Shown here: piece after piece, positions 17,271-26,115 of the stretch
How the letters are laid out: each line of letters starts with the position of its first letter
Position numbering within the stretch: position 1 is the first letter of the stretch
Source of the DNA: Natronomonas gomsonensis
GTDB lineage: Archaea > Halobacteriota > Halobacteria > Halobacteriales > Haloarculaceae
Length of the DNA: 64,000 nt
Assembly: GCF_013391635.1 (NCBI RefSeq)
Contig: NZ_JACAWU010000001.1
Coordinates: 1,364,001-1,428,000, forward strand
Reading direction: 5' to 3'
Made by a program: the position numbers and the translations under genes
Notes under the pieces: generated by a model
The model's database searches: none
Told to the model about the DNA's origin: nothing
Seen by the model: only the letters and a program-made list of their open reading frames with translations

Positions 17271-17472
17271 GGTGGTCCGTTGCCAGTGGGCGGACAAAAG
17301 CTTTCAGGACGAACTTTTTGCACGGTCGCCGCAGGCGACCGGCAAAAACTTCGATGAAAAGCCGCGGCGGGTTCCCTACGGTCACCCGCCTTGCCGCCGC
17401 GCTCACTTCGTTCGCGCGGCGTGAACCGCTTCGCGCCTGCGGCGCTCGCGGATGCATAACCGTCTTGGTGGT
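17271..17472. other. Intergenic region upstream of the DUF373 gene, no gene seen
   Basis: A 202-base stretch with several short G+C-rich inverted repeats, including CGGTCGCC/GGCGACCG around 17322 and 17333. It carries the sppA 3' end side and the promoter of the DUF373 gene. Haloarchaeal spacers of this kind often hold imperfect hairpins; I see no ORF or RNA gene. Confidence 0.3.
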
Positions 17473-18471
17473 TTACACCCGAAACCGGAACTCGCCGCTG
17501 GCGTCGGTGAACTGACTGGCGATACCGGCGCCGACGGCGTAAGCCACGGATTCGGCACCACCACGGAGCCGTTCGGTGACGCCGAGTTGGGGCTCCAGTT
17601 CCGTCGTCGCCACCTCCTCGTCGAGCAGGCTCTCGAGGCGCTCCTCGACGTCTTTGCGGGTGCCGATAGAGTCGACGAGCCCCATCTCGTGGGCCTCGCT
17701 TCCGAGGAAGACTTTCGCTTCGGTGTCCCGAATCTCGGCTTCGTCCATCGCTCTACCCTCGGCGACGGTTTCGACGAACTGGTCGTAGTAGTCGTCGATG
17801 ATGCCCTGCAGGTACTCCCGCTCCTCCGGTTCGAGGTCGTCGAAGGGGACGCCGGCCTCTTTGAACTCCCCGGCGGTGAGCTGTTCGTATTCGAGGCCGG
17901 TTTTCTCTAGGAGGTCGGCGGCGGTCATCCGCGAGCCGCGGACGCCGATGGAGCCGACGACGCTACCGTCGCGGGCCCACAACTCGTCACAGCCGGAGGC
18001 AATCCAGTAGCCGCCGCTGGCACACACGTCGGTCGTGTAGGCGACGGTGGGGCCGTCGAACCGTTTCGCCGCCAGCCGGATGTCGTCGCTCGGGACGACG
18101 GCGCCGCCGGGCGTGTTCAACCGCAACAACAACGCCTCCGCGTTGTCGTCGTCGTCCGCGTTCTCGATGAGGTCGACTATCTTGTCTGCGCCTGGCGTGC
18201 CGGGAGTCGACGGGGGAAATCCACCGCCGCCGTCGCGGGTAATGGGTCCCTCGACGGCCACCTCCGCGACGTTGTACGCCGGAAACACGTTGGCAGCGAT
18301 GTTGCTTCCGACGCGGAGACCTGCAGCGACGGTCGCGACGACGAGCAACACACCAATCAGTTCGGCCGTATCTGCGGGAGTCTCGACGAACAGCAGCCAC
18401 GCGGCGACGGCGGCGACGGCGGCGATGAAGAGTCCGATGGCGAGCCGTCCGAACCTCTCGAATCCGTTCAT
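17473..18471 (-). CDS. sppA: Signal peptide peptidase SppA
   Basis: A 332-residue serine protease of the S49 family that cleaves leftover signal peptides in the membrane. Two membrane segments lie at about residues 8-27 and 38-53, followed by the protease domain. The nucleophile Ser is in DVCASGGYWIASGCD and the catalytic Lys probably in the SRMTAADLLEKTG segment, where these single-domain archaeal forms place it. It is the short, single-protease-domain type. It lies downstream of a 62-residue membrane protein on the same strand. Confidence 0.9.
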   Translation of the reverse strand: MNGFERFGRLAIGLFIAAVAAVAAWLLFVETPADTAELIGVLLVVATVAAGLRVGSNIAANVFPAYNVAEVAVEGPITRDGGGGFPPSTPGTPGADKIVDLIENADDDDNAEALLLRLNTPGGAVVPSDDIRLAAKRFDGPTVAYTTDVCASGGYWIASGCDELWARDGSVVGSIGVRGSRMTAADLLEKTGLEYEQLTAGEFKEAGVPFDDLEPEEREYLQGIIDDYYDQFVETVAEGRAMDEAEIRDTEAKVFLGSEAHEMGLVDSIGTRKDVEERLESLLDEEVATTELEPQLGVTERLRGGAESVAYAVGAGIASQFTDASGEFRFRV

Positions 18472-18522
18472 GCCCGGAGTGAGGGCCGTTGGACTGTTAA
18501 GTGTGTGTGAGAAGGGTATGGC

Positions 18523-18711
18523 TCAGACGGCGGCGTCCTTCTCGGAGAGCCCGACGAGAAGGGTTCCGACGACCATTCCCAGCGTGGCGACTGCGGCGAC
18601 ACCCGGGGCGTACGGAATCGGCGTGTCGAGGAATCCCGCGACGAGGACGACGATACTGCAGACGACGAGGAGCACGCCACCGATGACGAGTCTGCCCGTG
18701 TTGGTTGCCAT
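18523..18711 (-). CDS. Small two-helix membrane protein
   Basis: A 62-residue protein with two hydrophobic segments, about residues 7-27 (LVIGGVLLVVCSIVVLVAGFL) and 34-54 (GVAAVATLGMVVGTLLVGL), and a short polar tail. I recognise no family. The ATG at 18711 is chosen as the start next to the first helix. It lies 51 bases upstream of sppA on the same strand and may be cotranscribed with it. Confidence 0.7.
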   Translation of the reverse strand: MATNTGRLVIGGVLLVVCSIVVLVAGFLDTPIPYAPGVAAVATLGMVVGTLLVGLSEKDAAV

Positions 18712-18823
18712 ACCTGTCGGTATGTGAACCCGGCAGTTAAAACTCACCGATTGTCACCGGCGGAGGTGCCGTCGCTCAGGACCGACTCACAGGGGTTTTG
18801 CGGGTGCAGCACTCAGCGATGTC

Positions 18824-19282
18824 ATGGGCAGCAGTCTCGATTCGTTGCGGACCGTCGCGGATTACCAGTTCGGGGCGGGCGCCGGCGCCGCGCTGTTCGA
18901 CGGCGACATCACCGTCCAGCGAACCAGTTCCGGCCGGCCACAGCAGATTCTCGCCGACGACGAACGGATACTCTCATACGGCGTCGACGGCCGATTCACG
19001 CTCGGCGCGGCGGGCGGCCGACGCCTGCAGGCCGCCCTCGATGCGCCAGCCTACCGGGTCGTCGTCGGCGACGACAGCGAACCGTTCGTTCGCGAGGAGA
19101 AGAACGTCTTCGCGAAGTTCGTCCGCGAGGTCGACCCCGCCATCCGTCCGGGCGACGAGGTGTTGGTCGAACACTACGACGGCGACCTCCTGGCGGTCGG
19201 CCGAGCCGAACTCTCGGCCGACGCCATGCTCGATTTCGAGACGGGCATGGCGGTGAAAGTCCGCGACGGCATCGAGGCGTGA
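18824..19282 (+). CDS. PUA-domain protein
   Basis: A 152-residue protein whose C-terminal half (about 75-148) reads as a PUA RNA-binding domain: [27 protein letters not shown], then [28 protein letters not shown]. The N-terminal half ([13 protein letters not shown] and after) resembles the pre-PUA part of archaeosine transglycosylase-related proteins. It likely binds tRNA or rRNA. It stands 55 bases upstream of the NAC gene, with TrmI after that, which gives a translation-related context. Confidence 0.8.
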   Translation: MGSSLDSLRTVADYQFGAGAGAALFDGDITVQRTSSGRPQQILADDERILSYGVDGRFTLGAAGGRRLQAALDAPAYRVVVGDDSEPFVREEKNVFAKFVREVDPAIRPGDEVLVEHYDGDLLAVGRAELSADAMLDFETGMAVKVRDGIEA

Positions 19283-19337
19283 GTTCGCCCACGGCGTAAC
19301 ATCAGGCTTTTTGCCCCGTCGCACCCTCACTCAGGGT

Positions 19338-19733
19338 ATGTTCGGAGGAGGCGGCGGCATGAACCCGCGCAAGATGGAACAGATGATGAGCCAGATGGGT
19401 ATCGACCTCACCGATATCGACGCCGAGGAGGTCATCATCCGCACGGCCGACGAGGAACTCGTCTTCCACGACGCCGAGGTACAGCGGATGGACGCCCAGG
19501 GCCAGCAAACGTATCAAATCGTCGGCGACCCCGACACCCGCCCCCGTGGCGAGGAATCCGAAGCCATCGAGGGCGAGTCGGAATCCGAGAGCGACGCCGG
19601 CGGCAGCGAGTTCTCCGACGAGGACGTCGAAATCGTCGCCCGTCGAGCCGAAGTCCCCGAGGAGCGCGCCCGTGAAGTGCTCGAGGAGACCGGCGACCTC
19701 GCGGCGGCCGTCCAGAAGCTCGAAGTAGAGTGA
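19338..19733 (+). CDS. nac: Nascent polypeptide-associated complex protein (archaeal NAC)
   Basis: A 131-residue ribosome-associated chaperone, the archaeal homologue of NAC-alpha. It opens [21 protein letters not shown], followed by the NAC beta-barrel ([29 protein letters not shown]), an acidic linker and a C-terminal UBA domain ([33 protein letters not shown]). It binds chains as they leave the ribosome. Its TGA overlaps the GTG of trmI by four bases, so the two are coupled. Confidence 0.93.
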   Translation: MFGGGGGMNPRKMEQMMSQMGIDLTDIDAEEVIIRTADEELVFHDAEVQRMDAQGQQTYQIVGDPDTRPRGEESEAIEGESESESDAGGSEFSDEDVEIVARRAEVPEERAREVLEETGDLAAAVQKLEVE

Positions 19734-20476
19734 GCGAGCGACGCGTTCTCGTCGTCCGCGGCAACCGCGAGTTCCTCGTCCGCCCCGGCGAGACGATGGA
19801 GTCCGACCTCGGCATCCTCGAAGTCCCCGAGGACGTGACTACCGGAACGACCCTCGAGACACATCTCGGGGAAGCCTTCGAGGTCCGACGACTCCGCGGT
19901 CCGGACCTCTTCGACCACCTCGAACGCACCGGCGCGCCGATGATGCCACGCGACATCGGACTGGTCGTCGGCCACACCGGCGTCGCATCGGGCGACCGCA
20001 CGCTCGACGCCGGCACCGGAACCGGCGTTCTCGCCGCCTATCTCGGCCGCCTCGGCGTCGAGGTGACGACCTACGAACGCGACCCGGCGTTCGCCGAGGT
20101 CGCCCGCGAGAACATGGACCTCGCGGGGGTCACCGACCACGTCGACGTCCGAACCGGCGACCTGCTCGAAGAAATCGACGACATCGAGGAGTCCTTCGAT
20201 TTGCTGACGCTCGATACCGGCGATGCGCCCGAGGTCGTCGAGCGCGCTCCCGAATTGCTCGCTCCCGGCGGATTCGTCGCCGCCTACACCCCCTTCGTCG
20301 AGTCCGCCCGCGCCTGCGTCGAGGCCGCTCGCGAGGCGGGCCTCTCGGAAATCGAGACGCTCGAAACCATCCAGCGGCGGATGGACTTCGACGACCGCGG
20401 CTCCCGGCCATCGACCGCGGGCGTCGGCCACACCGGCTACCTCTGTTTCGCTCGCTTTACCCCACAGCTCGAATGA
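19730..20476 (+). CDS. trmI: tRNA (adenine-N1)-methyltransferase TrmI
   Basis: A 248-residue Rossmann methyltransferase of the archaeal TrmI family, which makes m1A57/58 in the T-loop of tRNA. Residues 1-70 form the small N-terminal domain; motif I is [19 protein letters not shown], the acidic motif II is [19 protein letters not shown], and [10 protein letters not shown] closes the protein as is usual. The GTG start at 19730 overlaps the NAC stop. The 3' end overlaps the convergent neighbour by 20 bases. Confidence 0.9.
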   Translation: MSERRVLVVRGNREFLVRPGETMESDLGILEVPEDVTTGTTLETHLGEAFEVRRLRGPDLFDHLERTGAPMMPRDIGLVVGHTGVASGDRTLDAGTGTGVLAAYLGRLGVEVTTYERDPAFAEVARENMDLAGVTDHVDVRTGDLLEEIDDIEESFDLLTLDTGDAPEVVERAPELLAPGGFVAAYTPFVESARACVEAAREAGLSEIETLETIQRRMDFDDRGSRPSTAGVGHTGYLCFARFTPQLE

Positions 20477-21035
20477 TGTCGAGCAGTTCTTTCTCGTAAC
20501 GCTCCGTTTCGGCGTCGTCGACCCACCGCTCGAGACCATCGGTCGGGTAGGCGCCACCGGCGACGTAGAACTCCCCGTCGTACCACGCGGCCAGCTGCCC
20601 CTCGACGGGGAGCGTCTCGCCGTCGACGGACAACCGCGCCCGATAGCGAGTGAGACGCGCTCGCTTGCGGTTGTCGGTTCGGACGCTCTCGGTGTCGCCG
20701 ATTTCGACGGCTTCGAATCCACGCTCGCGGAGTTCCTCGGCGAACTCCCGTTTAGATTCGGTGACGATGCGCGGTTTCACGAGCGACGTGGTTCCGAACG
20801 GAAGCGACGGTGAAAATTCCAGTCGCGTGACGAAGACGAACCGCCAGATTCGGTCCGGGCCGCCCGCGCTGACGATGCGTTCCCGGAGGTCGGCGTCCTC
20901 GTAGACGACGGTGTGGCCGGTCACGTCGACGTTCGGGAGGCTGAACACCGTCTCGGTCGTCTCCTCGGTGCGTACCCACCGGTTATCGGACCGCAACGAG
21001 TCGGGAACCGCCGGCTGCGTTCCGGTGTTCGGCAT
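20457..21035 (-). CDS. Haloarchaeal protein of unknown function
   Basis: A 192-residue soluble, probably beta-rich protein starting MPNTGTQPAVPDSLRSDNRW. No catalytic motif or membrane segment is seen. The C-terminal half has an ordered pattern (RYRARLSVDGETLPVEGQL, then AAWYDGEFYVAGGAYP), and the opening half has TVFSLPNVDVTGHTVVYED. I do not recognise the family. It lies 77 bases downstream of the globin gene on the same strand and runs 20 bases into the end of trmI. Confidence 0.65.
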   Translation of the reverse strand: MPNTGTQPAVPDSLRSDNRWVRTEETTETVFSLPNVDVTGHTVVYEDADLRERIVSAGGPDRIWRFVFVTRLEFSPSLPFGTTSLVKPRIVTESKREFAEELRERGFEAVEIGDTESVRTDNRKRARLTRYRARLSVDGETLPVEGQLAAWYDGEFYVAGGAYPTDGLERWVDDAETERYEKELLDIIRAVG

Positions 21036-21112
21036 ACCCCGAGAACGGACCGAGGGGCCTTCATTGTACGCGACACTGCGGTCGCTGTCAGAATCCACCC
21101 CCGAAGCGCGTC

Positions 21113-21487
21113 TCACTCGCCGTCCGGCGACGCCAGGAGGTCCTCCTCGTATGCGGCTATTGCCCCGATGACTTTCTCGGCGTCGTCCTCGGGGACATCG
21201 AACTCCTCGAGCGAGTCGGACAGGAGGTCGACCGCGCGCTGGATGTGGGCTGGCGTGAACGGCACGTGGAGGTGCGCCTCGCGCACGGGCGCCGCGTCGT
21301 ACGTTTCCGGACCGCCCGCCGCTTCACAGAGGAAGTCCGTCTGTGTCTTTCGGAGTGACTCCATGTCGGCGTCCTCGAAGAACGGCCCGAGTTCGTCGTC
21401 GTCCTGCAATCGGTCGTAGAAATCGTCGACGACGGCGCGGATTCCATCGTGCCCCCCGAGTCGCTCGTACAGCGTCTCCTCGGCCAT
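21113..21487 (-). CDS. Truncated haemoglobin (group I)
   Basis: A 124-residue 2-over-2 globin, usually involved in O2 or NO handling. It opens TLYERLGGHDGIRAVVDDFYDRL, with the distal Tyr in the DDFYDRL helix, the Phe-Phe of LGPFFEDADM, and the proximal His in REAHLHVPFTPAHIQ. Length is standard. It is 48 bases downstream of the GGR-family flavoprotein and on the same strand, so they may be cotranscribed. Confidence 0.9.
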   Translation of the reverse strand: MAEETLYERLGGHDGIRAVVDDFYDRLQDDDELGPFFEDADMESLRKTQTDFLCEAAGGPETYDAAPVREAHLHVPFTPAHIQRAVDLLSDSLEEFDVPEDDAEKVIGAIAAYEEDLLASPDGE

Positions 21488-21535
21488 ACTGACACGGTTC
21501 GTGTTCTCGCGGATTAAACGACTCGAAACCGGCGT

Positions 21536-22906
21536 TCAGTACTTCGGTTCCGCGCCCGTCTCCGCGTAGATGTCGTCCATGATGTGGTCCCGTTCGCGAC
21601 GCCACGACTCGAAGCCGTCGGGGCTGGAGGGGTAGGTCTCGTAGTGGTCGAGCAGGCGGTCGGCGAGGTTCTTCGTGTCGTAGAGGTTCTTCAACGTCCC
21701 CCAGTGGCCGATGGACTTGTACAGCACCTGCAGTTTGAGTTTGAGGCTGACGTTCGCGGACCCCGAATACAGCGCGTCCGAGAGTTTCTCGGCGGGCATC
21801 GCGGCCAGCAGGGCCAGCAAGTCGTCGAGGTCGTAGGCCGTCGAGAAGATGTTGTAGATGTCGAGGGCGGCGTACCGGCCGCCGTAGTGGTCCATCACGC
21901 GCTCGTTGTACCGCCAGAGACTCGACTCGTTCACGTCGTCCTCTTCGATGGCCTGGATGGCCTGCTCGCCGGCGTACTGGCCGGCGTAGGCGGCGCCGGC
22001 GATGCCCCCGCCGCTGATTGGGTTGACGTGGGCCGCCGAATCGCCGATGGCCATGTATCCGGGTGCGACCGCCGAGTCGTAGGGGCGGCGGGTCGGGAGA
22101 GCGGCGCCGAGTTTGTCCTTGACGGTGGCGTTTTTCAGCTCGGGTCGCTGGCTGATGTCCTCCCGGAGGTCCTTGACGAGTTGCATCGGTTCCTCGTTCA
22201 TCTGGAAGCCCAATCCGACGTTGATTTCCGTGGGGGTCCGCGGGAAGTACCAGAGGTATCCGGCCGAGCGCTTGGTCGGTTTGAACACGAGCGCGTCGGA
22301 CCACTCGACGGGTTCGTCGACCTCGATGACCTCCCTGTAGGCGGAGGCGAACTGCGAGTAGCGGACGTTGGTGTCGAAGGTGGCGTCCTCGAAGTCGGCT
22401 TTGTCCTGCAGCAGCGACAGCGCGCCGGCGCCGTCGAGGGTAATCGTCGCCTCGTAGGTTCGGGGGTCGCCCTTCTTCGTGGCCTTGACGCCGCGAACGC
22501 GGCCGTCGTCGTCCTGCATCACGTCCTGGACGACGGTGTCGTAGTGGAACTCGACGCCGGCGCGTTCGGCGCCGTCGATGATGAGTCGGCCGTACTCCCA
22601 GCGGTCGATGACGGCGAGTTCGCCCGGAACGGGAATGTCGAGGACGGCGTCCTCCTGTGGAATCTCGAACTGACCGTGGTCGACCTCGGTGTTTGTGAAG
22701 GCGTCGGCGATGTCGGATTTCGGAATGGACTCTGGGAAGTTGTCGGCGCCCTTCAGCGCGTCGCCGCAGGCGATGTGGCCCGCCTCCTCGGCGTCCTTCC
22801 GTTCGACGATGACGACGTCGTAGCCCGCATCCGAAAGCGTCGCGCCGGCGTAACAGCCGGCGGTTCCGGCCCCGACGATGACGACGTCGTACTCGAAGGT
22901 GGTCAT
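21536..22906 (-). CDS. Geranylgeranyl-reductase-family FAD oxidoreductase, copy 1
   Basis: A 456-residue flavoprotein of the GGR family, which reduces isoprenoid double bonds in archaeal lipids or related prenyl compounds. The FAD-binding motif is VVIVGAGTAGCYAGATLSD (about 8-26), a second FAD motif is GYMAIGDSAAHVNPISGGG (about 277-295), and between them LWYFPRTPTEINVGLGFQ is the substrate-side signature. It is longer than the usual roughly 410-residue lipid GGR because of a C-terminal helical extension. A second copy of exactly the same length lies at 35243-36613. Which of them serves membrane lipids cannot be said. Confidence 0.85.
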   Translation of the reverse strand: MTTFEYDVVIVGAGTAGCYAGATLSDAGYDVVIVERKDAEEAGHIACGDALKGADNFPESIPKSDIADAFTNTEVDHGQFEIPQEDAVLDIPVPGELAVIDRWEYGRLIIDGAERAGVEFHYDTVVQDVMQDDDGRVRGVKATKKGDPRTYEATITLDGAGALSLLQDKADFEDATFDTNVRYSQFASAYREVIEVDEPVEWSDALVFKPTKRSAGYLWYFPRTPTEINVGLGFQMNEEPMQLVKDLREDISQRPELKNATVKDKLGAALPTRRPYDSAVAPGYMAIGDSAAHVNPISGGGIAGAAYAGQYAGEQAIQAIEEDDVNESSLWRYNERVMDHYGGRYAALDIYNIFSTAYDLDDLLALLAAMPAEKLSDALYSGSANVSLKLKLQVLYKSIGHWGTLKNLYDTKNLADRLLDHYETYPSSPDGFESWRRERDHIMDDIYAETGAEPKY

Positions 22907-22968
22907 GTCCGCCTCTCAACACCCGGGCGGCAAAACTCTTGCCAACAGTCACGGTTGCCGGTCACGGA

Positions 22969-24468
22969 TCACTTTTCTCGAACCGTGCCGCCGCCGAGGC
23001 CCTCCCACTCGACGCGGTAGCCCAGTCTGGAGAGGACCGCACTCGCATCGTCGATGTCGTACTCCGCCAGTCGCTCTTCGACGGCGGCGAGGTCCATCCC
23101 TGCCTCGATGCGGCCGTCGAGTGACTCCAGCACCGCCGGGCGGACGAGCGTGCGCCCGACGCGTTCGTGGTCCGGGAACGCCGCTTCCTCGATGGCGGAT
23201 TCGGGGACGCCGTAGGAGTCGGCGAGTTCGGCGATGGTCGTCACCCCGGCTTCGGGAGTCAGTTCGTCGGGTACCGATGCGGCGCTCTCGGCCCGTAACT
23301 CCTCCTCGTAGGGCCGAAGGGCGTCTCGAACGTCTTTCAGCCGAACTGTCTTCGAGTACGGTATCGCGCGGTGGCCCTCCGCTTCGATGGCCTCACCGAC
23401 GCCGAGTGACTCGTCGTAGGCGACCAGGAACGCCACGTCTTCGAGGGCCGCGAACTGCGAGAGTTTCTTCTCGACGTACTCCGGCGTCCAGAAGCCCATT
23501 ATCTCGAAGAACACTCTGAAGTCCCCGTGTTTCCAGTCGAAGGCGAAGTCCGGAATCGCGACGTGTTCGCCGGCGGCCAGCGGTTCGGGTTCGCGGACGA
23601 GACTCCAATCGAGGTCGAGCGAGTCGAATCTGGCGTAAAAATCCGACTCGACGCCGCTGTCGAAGGTCGGTTCGGCGACCGGGTCGGTTCCCGGGACCGT
23701 CACGTCGCCGTCGTCGAGGGTCAGGTGGCGTTCGGTGCCGCGGTCGTCGATGGTGGCTTCGAGATGCCACGCCTCGGCTTTGGCGACCGTCCGCAACAGG
23801 CGGGCGAAGCGCGTCCCGTAGCGGCGGGAGCGCTTGAACAGCGCGTCCGGGCCGGTGACGACCACCTCGCGTCCGTCGTCGGTGCGACGGATTTCGTACA
23901 TCAGGCGGAGCCGTTTGACGGCCGAGACGAGCGACTTCGGGTCCGACGACCGGACGCGGACCTCGATGGCGTCGAACAGCGCGGTCTGGGCAAGGGAGAG
24001 GTCGTACTGTTTTCGGAGGCTCTCTGGGTCGTAGTCCGATTCGACGGCTACGAGGACTTCTTCGGTTTCGCGGTCGGCGAACAGCGACGCCTCGACGTCT
24101 TCGGCAGGGCTCCCGAGACGGTCTGCGGCCCGCTCCAACGCCGTCTTGCGTTCGGCCGCGGTGACGACGCCAACTGACTCGGCGGCCTCGAAGGCGGCCG
24201 TTCGGGCACGAATCGGCTCCAGCGGCGCTCGCGTCTCGAAGATCGCCGCCCGTTCGAGCAGTTTGGCGAAGCCCCTGACGAGTTTGAAGTCGTCGGCCTC
24301 GCTCTCGAGGTCGGTGAGTGCGGCCTCCAGCGTCTCGCGTCGCTGGCCGACGTGGCCCTGATAGACGCCGAGGACGCGGGCGGCGAGCGCCTCGTCGTCG
24401 GCGTCGGTGAACTGCGGCTGGTAGCCGCCGCCGGCGCGGGAGACCCGCAGGAGGTCCTTCGTGAGCAC
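22969..24468 (-). CDS. bax1: DUF790 nuclease, Bax1-type partner of XPB helicase
   Basis: A 499-residue protein of the DUF790/Bax1 family; archaeal Bax1 is a structure-specific nuclease that works with XPB in DNA repair. It opens LTKDLLRVSRAGGGYQPQF, has a long helical middle, and near 320-400 carries the nuclease-like core (IPDFAFDWKHGDFRVFFEIMGFWTPEYVEKKLSQF) with the Asp-x(n)-Glu-x(n)-Lys order of a PD-(D/E)XK-type site. The GTG at 24468 is chosen because the conserved opening starts there. XPB itself lies about 27 kb away at 50942-52342. Confidence 0.85.
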   Translation of the reverse strand: MLTKDLLRVSRAGGGYQPQFTDADDEALAARVLGVYQGHVGQRRETLEAALTDLESEADDFKLVRGFAKLLERAAIFETRAPLEPIRARTAAFEAAESVGVVTAAERKTALERAADRLGSPAEDVEASLFADRETEEVLVAVESDYDPESLRKQYDLSLAQTALFDAIEVRVRSSDPKSLVSAVKRLRLMYEIRRTDDGREVVVTGPDALFKRSRRYGTRFARLLRTVAKAEAWHLEATIDDRGTERHLTLDDGDVTVPGTDPVAEPTFDSGVESDFYARFDSLDLDWSLVREPEPLAAGEHVAIPDFAFDWKHGDFRVFFEIMGFWTPEYVEKKLSQFAALEDVAFLVAYDESLGVGEAIEAEGHRAIPYSKTVRLKDVRDALRPYEEELRAESAASVPDELTPEAGVTTIAELADSYGVPESAIEEAAFPDHERVGRTLVRPAVLESLDGRIEAGMDLAAVEERLAEYDIDDASAVLSRLGYRVEWEGLGGGTVREK

Positions 24469-24505
24469 TATCGGGGGTGGGCGGCCGACCCGCAAAAACG
24501 TCCCG

Positions 24506-25321
24506 CTACTTGGCCTCGGGGGCCTCGCTCGGGTCGACCACCTCGCCCGTCTCCGGGTAGACGCCGACCTGCTCGCAGTCGTCGGCCAGCGGGCAGGCGT
24601 CGGGGTCCTCCAAACACGCCGGCTTGCGCGCCGAGCAGTACTCACGGCCGAACTGTATCATCGCAGTGTGGCCGAAGCCGCACTTGTCGGCGGGAACGTC
24701 GCGTTCGAGGTGTTCGCGGACACCCTCGTGGTCGGCGTCGGCGGGTGCCAGTCCCATCCGTCGGGCGATGCGGTGAACGTGGGTGTCGACCGGAAATACA
24801 CCGCCGCGACCCCCCGAAAACAGCAACACGCAGTCGGCTGTCTTCGGCCCGACGCCCTTCATCTCCAGCAGGGCGCTCCTGACTTCTGGGGGGTCTTCGT
24901 CCTTCACGAACTCGTCGAAGCCGTCTTCGCCCCCGTACTCGGCGACGATGCGCTCGGCGAGTCGGATGAGCGTCTCCGATTTCTGGTTGTACAGTCCCGC
25001 AGCGGAGATGGTCTCGGCGAGTTCGTCCTGGGCGGCGTCGGCGAGAGCCACCGCTAGGTCGCCGGGGTTGTCGCTGCCGTACCGTTCCATCAGCGCGTCG
25101 TGTGCCGGTTGGCTCGCCTTGTCGGAGGTGTTCTGGCTCAACACGGTGCGGACGAGACACTCGAAGGCGTCCTGTCCGCCGTAGGTCTTCTGCCAGTACA
25201 ACTCGCCGAGTCGGTCGACGACGCCTTCGGCGCGAGTGTCGGCATTCGTGGGGTCGAACTCCGATACCGTGCCGCCACCGGAGTCGCCGCCGGAGATGTT
25301 CTCGGCGGGTTCGTCGTCCAT
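24506..25321 (-). CDS. nth: Endonuclease III (DNA glycosylase/AP lyase)
   Basis: A 271-residue HhH-GPD base-excision enzyme that removes oxidised pyrimidines. The helix-hairpin-helix with catalytic Lys is LLEMKGVGPKTADCVLLF and the catalytic Asp lies in VFPVDTHVHRIARRMGL. The C-terminal iron-sulfur loop is present (Cys residues in YCSARKPACLEDPDACPLADDC, shown here in two parts: YCSARKPAC and CPLADDC). The ATG at 25321 is preferred; an in-frame TTG at 25348 also opens. The N-terminal 30 residues are acidic linker. Confidence 0.92.
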   Translation of the reverse strand: MDDEPAENISGGDSGGGTVSEFDPTNADTRAEGVVDRLGELYWQKTYGGQDAFECLVRTVLSQNTSDKASQPAHDALMERYGSDNPGDLAVALADAAQDELAETISAAGLYNQKSETLIRLAERIVAEYGGEDGFDEFVKDEDPPEVRSALLEMKGVGPKTADCVLLFSGGRGGVFPVDTHVHRIARRMGLAPADADHEGVREHLERDVPADKCGFGHTAMIQFGREYCSARKPACLEDPDACPLADDCEQVGVYPETGEVVDPSEAPEAK

Positions 25322-25381
25322 GTCGTCGGCTACGGCGTCATCTCTCAAAACCCTAGCCGAGGCGGCGAATGGGTCTGCGGT

Positions 25382-25798
25382 TCAGGCGTCTACCGAGAGG
25401 ATACATTCGAGGTCGGCGCCTGCGGCGAGTGCCTCGACGAGGTCGCGGTCGAGGTCCGCCGCGGCGGCGTCACAGTCGACGACGATGGTCCGGTCGTCGA
25501 CGTAGTCGCTGGTTCGACCGACTAAATTGCGGTCGTTCTCGAAGGTGAGCTCGGGGTGGCCCCGTCCCTCGATGACGTGTTCGTGGCCGTCTGCTCGGAG
25601 GGTGACCGTGATTGTCGCGTCGTGGGACCGACAGGCCTCGACGAACGCGTCGTCGAACTCGGCGGGGACGGTGTCGGATTCGATTCCGAGGATGCAGTCG
25701 CCGGCGGGCGTGAGCCAGTCGTCGCTCGTCAACTCGAACGTGCTCGTGTGTTCGGCGCTGACGTGCTCGTGGCCACTCGCGTGCACGCGTTGTTCCAT
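25382..25798 (-). CDS. DUF371 family protein
   Basis: A 138-residue archaeal protein of the DUF371 family, all-beta and of unknown function. It has the family phrases GHEHVSAEHTSTFELTSDDWLTP, GDCILGIESDT and GRGHPELTF, and ends DRTIVVDCDAAAADLDRDLVE. Its TATA box (TATATAAA read on the minus strand, 25863-25870) lies about 70 bases upstream. It heads a same-strand run with nth and bax1, which only loosely suggests a link to DNA repair. Confidence 0.85.
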   Translation of the reverse strand: MEQRVHASGHEHVSAEHTSTFELTSDDWLTPAGDCILGIESDTVPAEFDDAFVEACRSHDATITVTLRADGHEHVIEGRGHPELTFENDRNLVGRTSDYVDDRTIVVDCDAAAADLDRDLVEALAAGADLECILSVDA

Positions 25799-25862
25799 AC
25801 ACGTGAGAAAACGAGGCCGGTACTTCAGGGCGTCCGTTCGCTCCTCGGGCGCACTGTCCTAT

Positions 25863-25870
25863 TTTATATA
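25863..25870 (-). promoter_or_regulatory. TATA box of the DUF371 gene
   Basis: TATATAAA on the minus strand, 65-72 bases before the ATG at 25798. It is the closest match to a consensus archaeal TATA box in this part of the window. Confidence 0.5.
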
Positions 25871-25879
25871 CTCGCGAAA

Positions 25880-25936
25880 ACGTGTGTGAACGGCTAACGC
25901 GGTACCTTCGGGCGTGTGGTAGCCGTTTTCACGTGT
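25880..25936. repeat. Imperfect inverted repeat, possible regulator site or RNA stem
   Basis: The 17-base arm at 25880-25896 (ACGTGTGTGAACGGCTA) is matched by the reverse complement of 25920-25936 (TAGCCGTTTTCACGTGT) at 13 of 17 positions, including eight in a row, AACGGCTA. The arms are 23 bases apart. The element lies between two divergent promoters. Confidence 0.45.
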
Positions 25937-26115
25937 CTCGACCTCCGTAATTCTTAAATAGAGAAACACAGTAGTAACAGACACCAGAACGCATCCGGCG
26001 TTCGGCAGCATCGTCAGCCGACCAGAATGATAGGTACGATTCCTTGTACGGCGACAGCGGCTCTCCGAGCGTTAGCTGTCCGCAGCCGGAGCGGTAATGG
26101 AGTAGAACGATAACC

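Larger units (their letters stand above)
25799..26115. other. Divergent 317-base intergenic region
   Basis: This gap holds the DUF371 promoter (minus-strand TATA at 25863-25870), an imperfect inverted repeat at 25880-25936, and a plus-strand TATA-like TCTTAAATA near 25953 that would give the coiled-coil gene a 5' leader of about 130 bases. A 62-codon antisense frame at 25929-26117 looks like chance. No tRNA or other RNA gene is recognised. Confidence 0.45.

Noticed and set aside
15951..17357. Long plus-strand frame opposite dph6 and the DUF373 gene
   Set aside because: Spans two real genes on the other strand, and is Arg/Asp-rich with no domain.
21584..23020. Long plus-strand frame opposite the first GGR-family gene
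   Set aside because: A similar shadow occurs opposite the second copy (35150-36640), as expected for paralogues with the same codon use.
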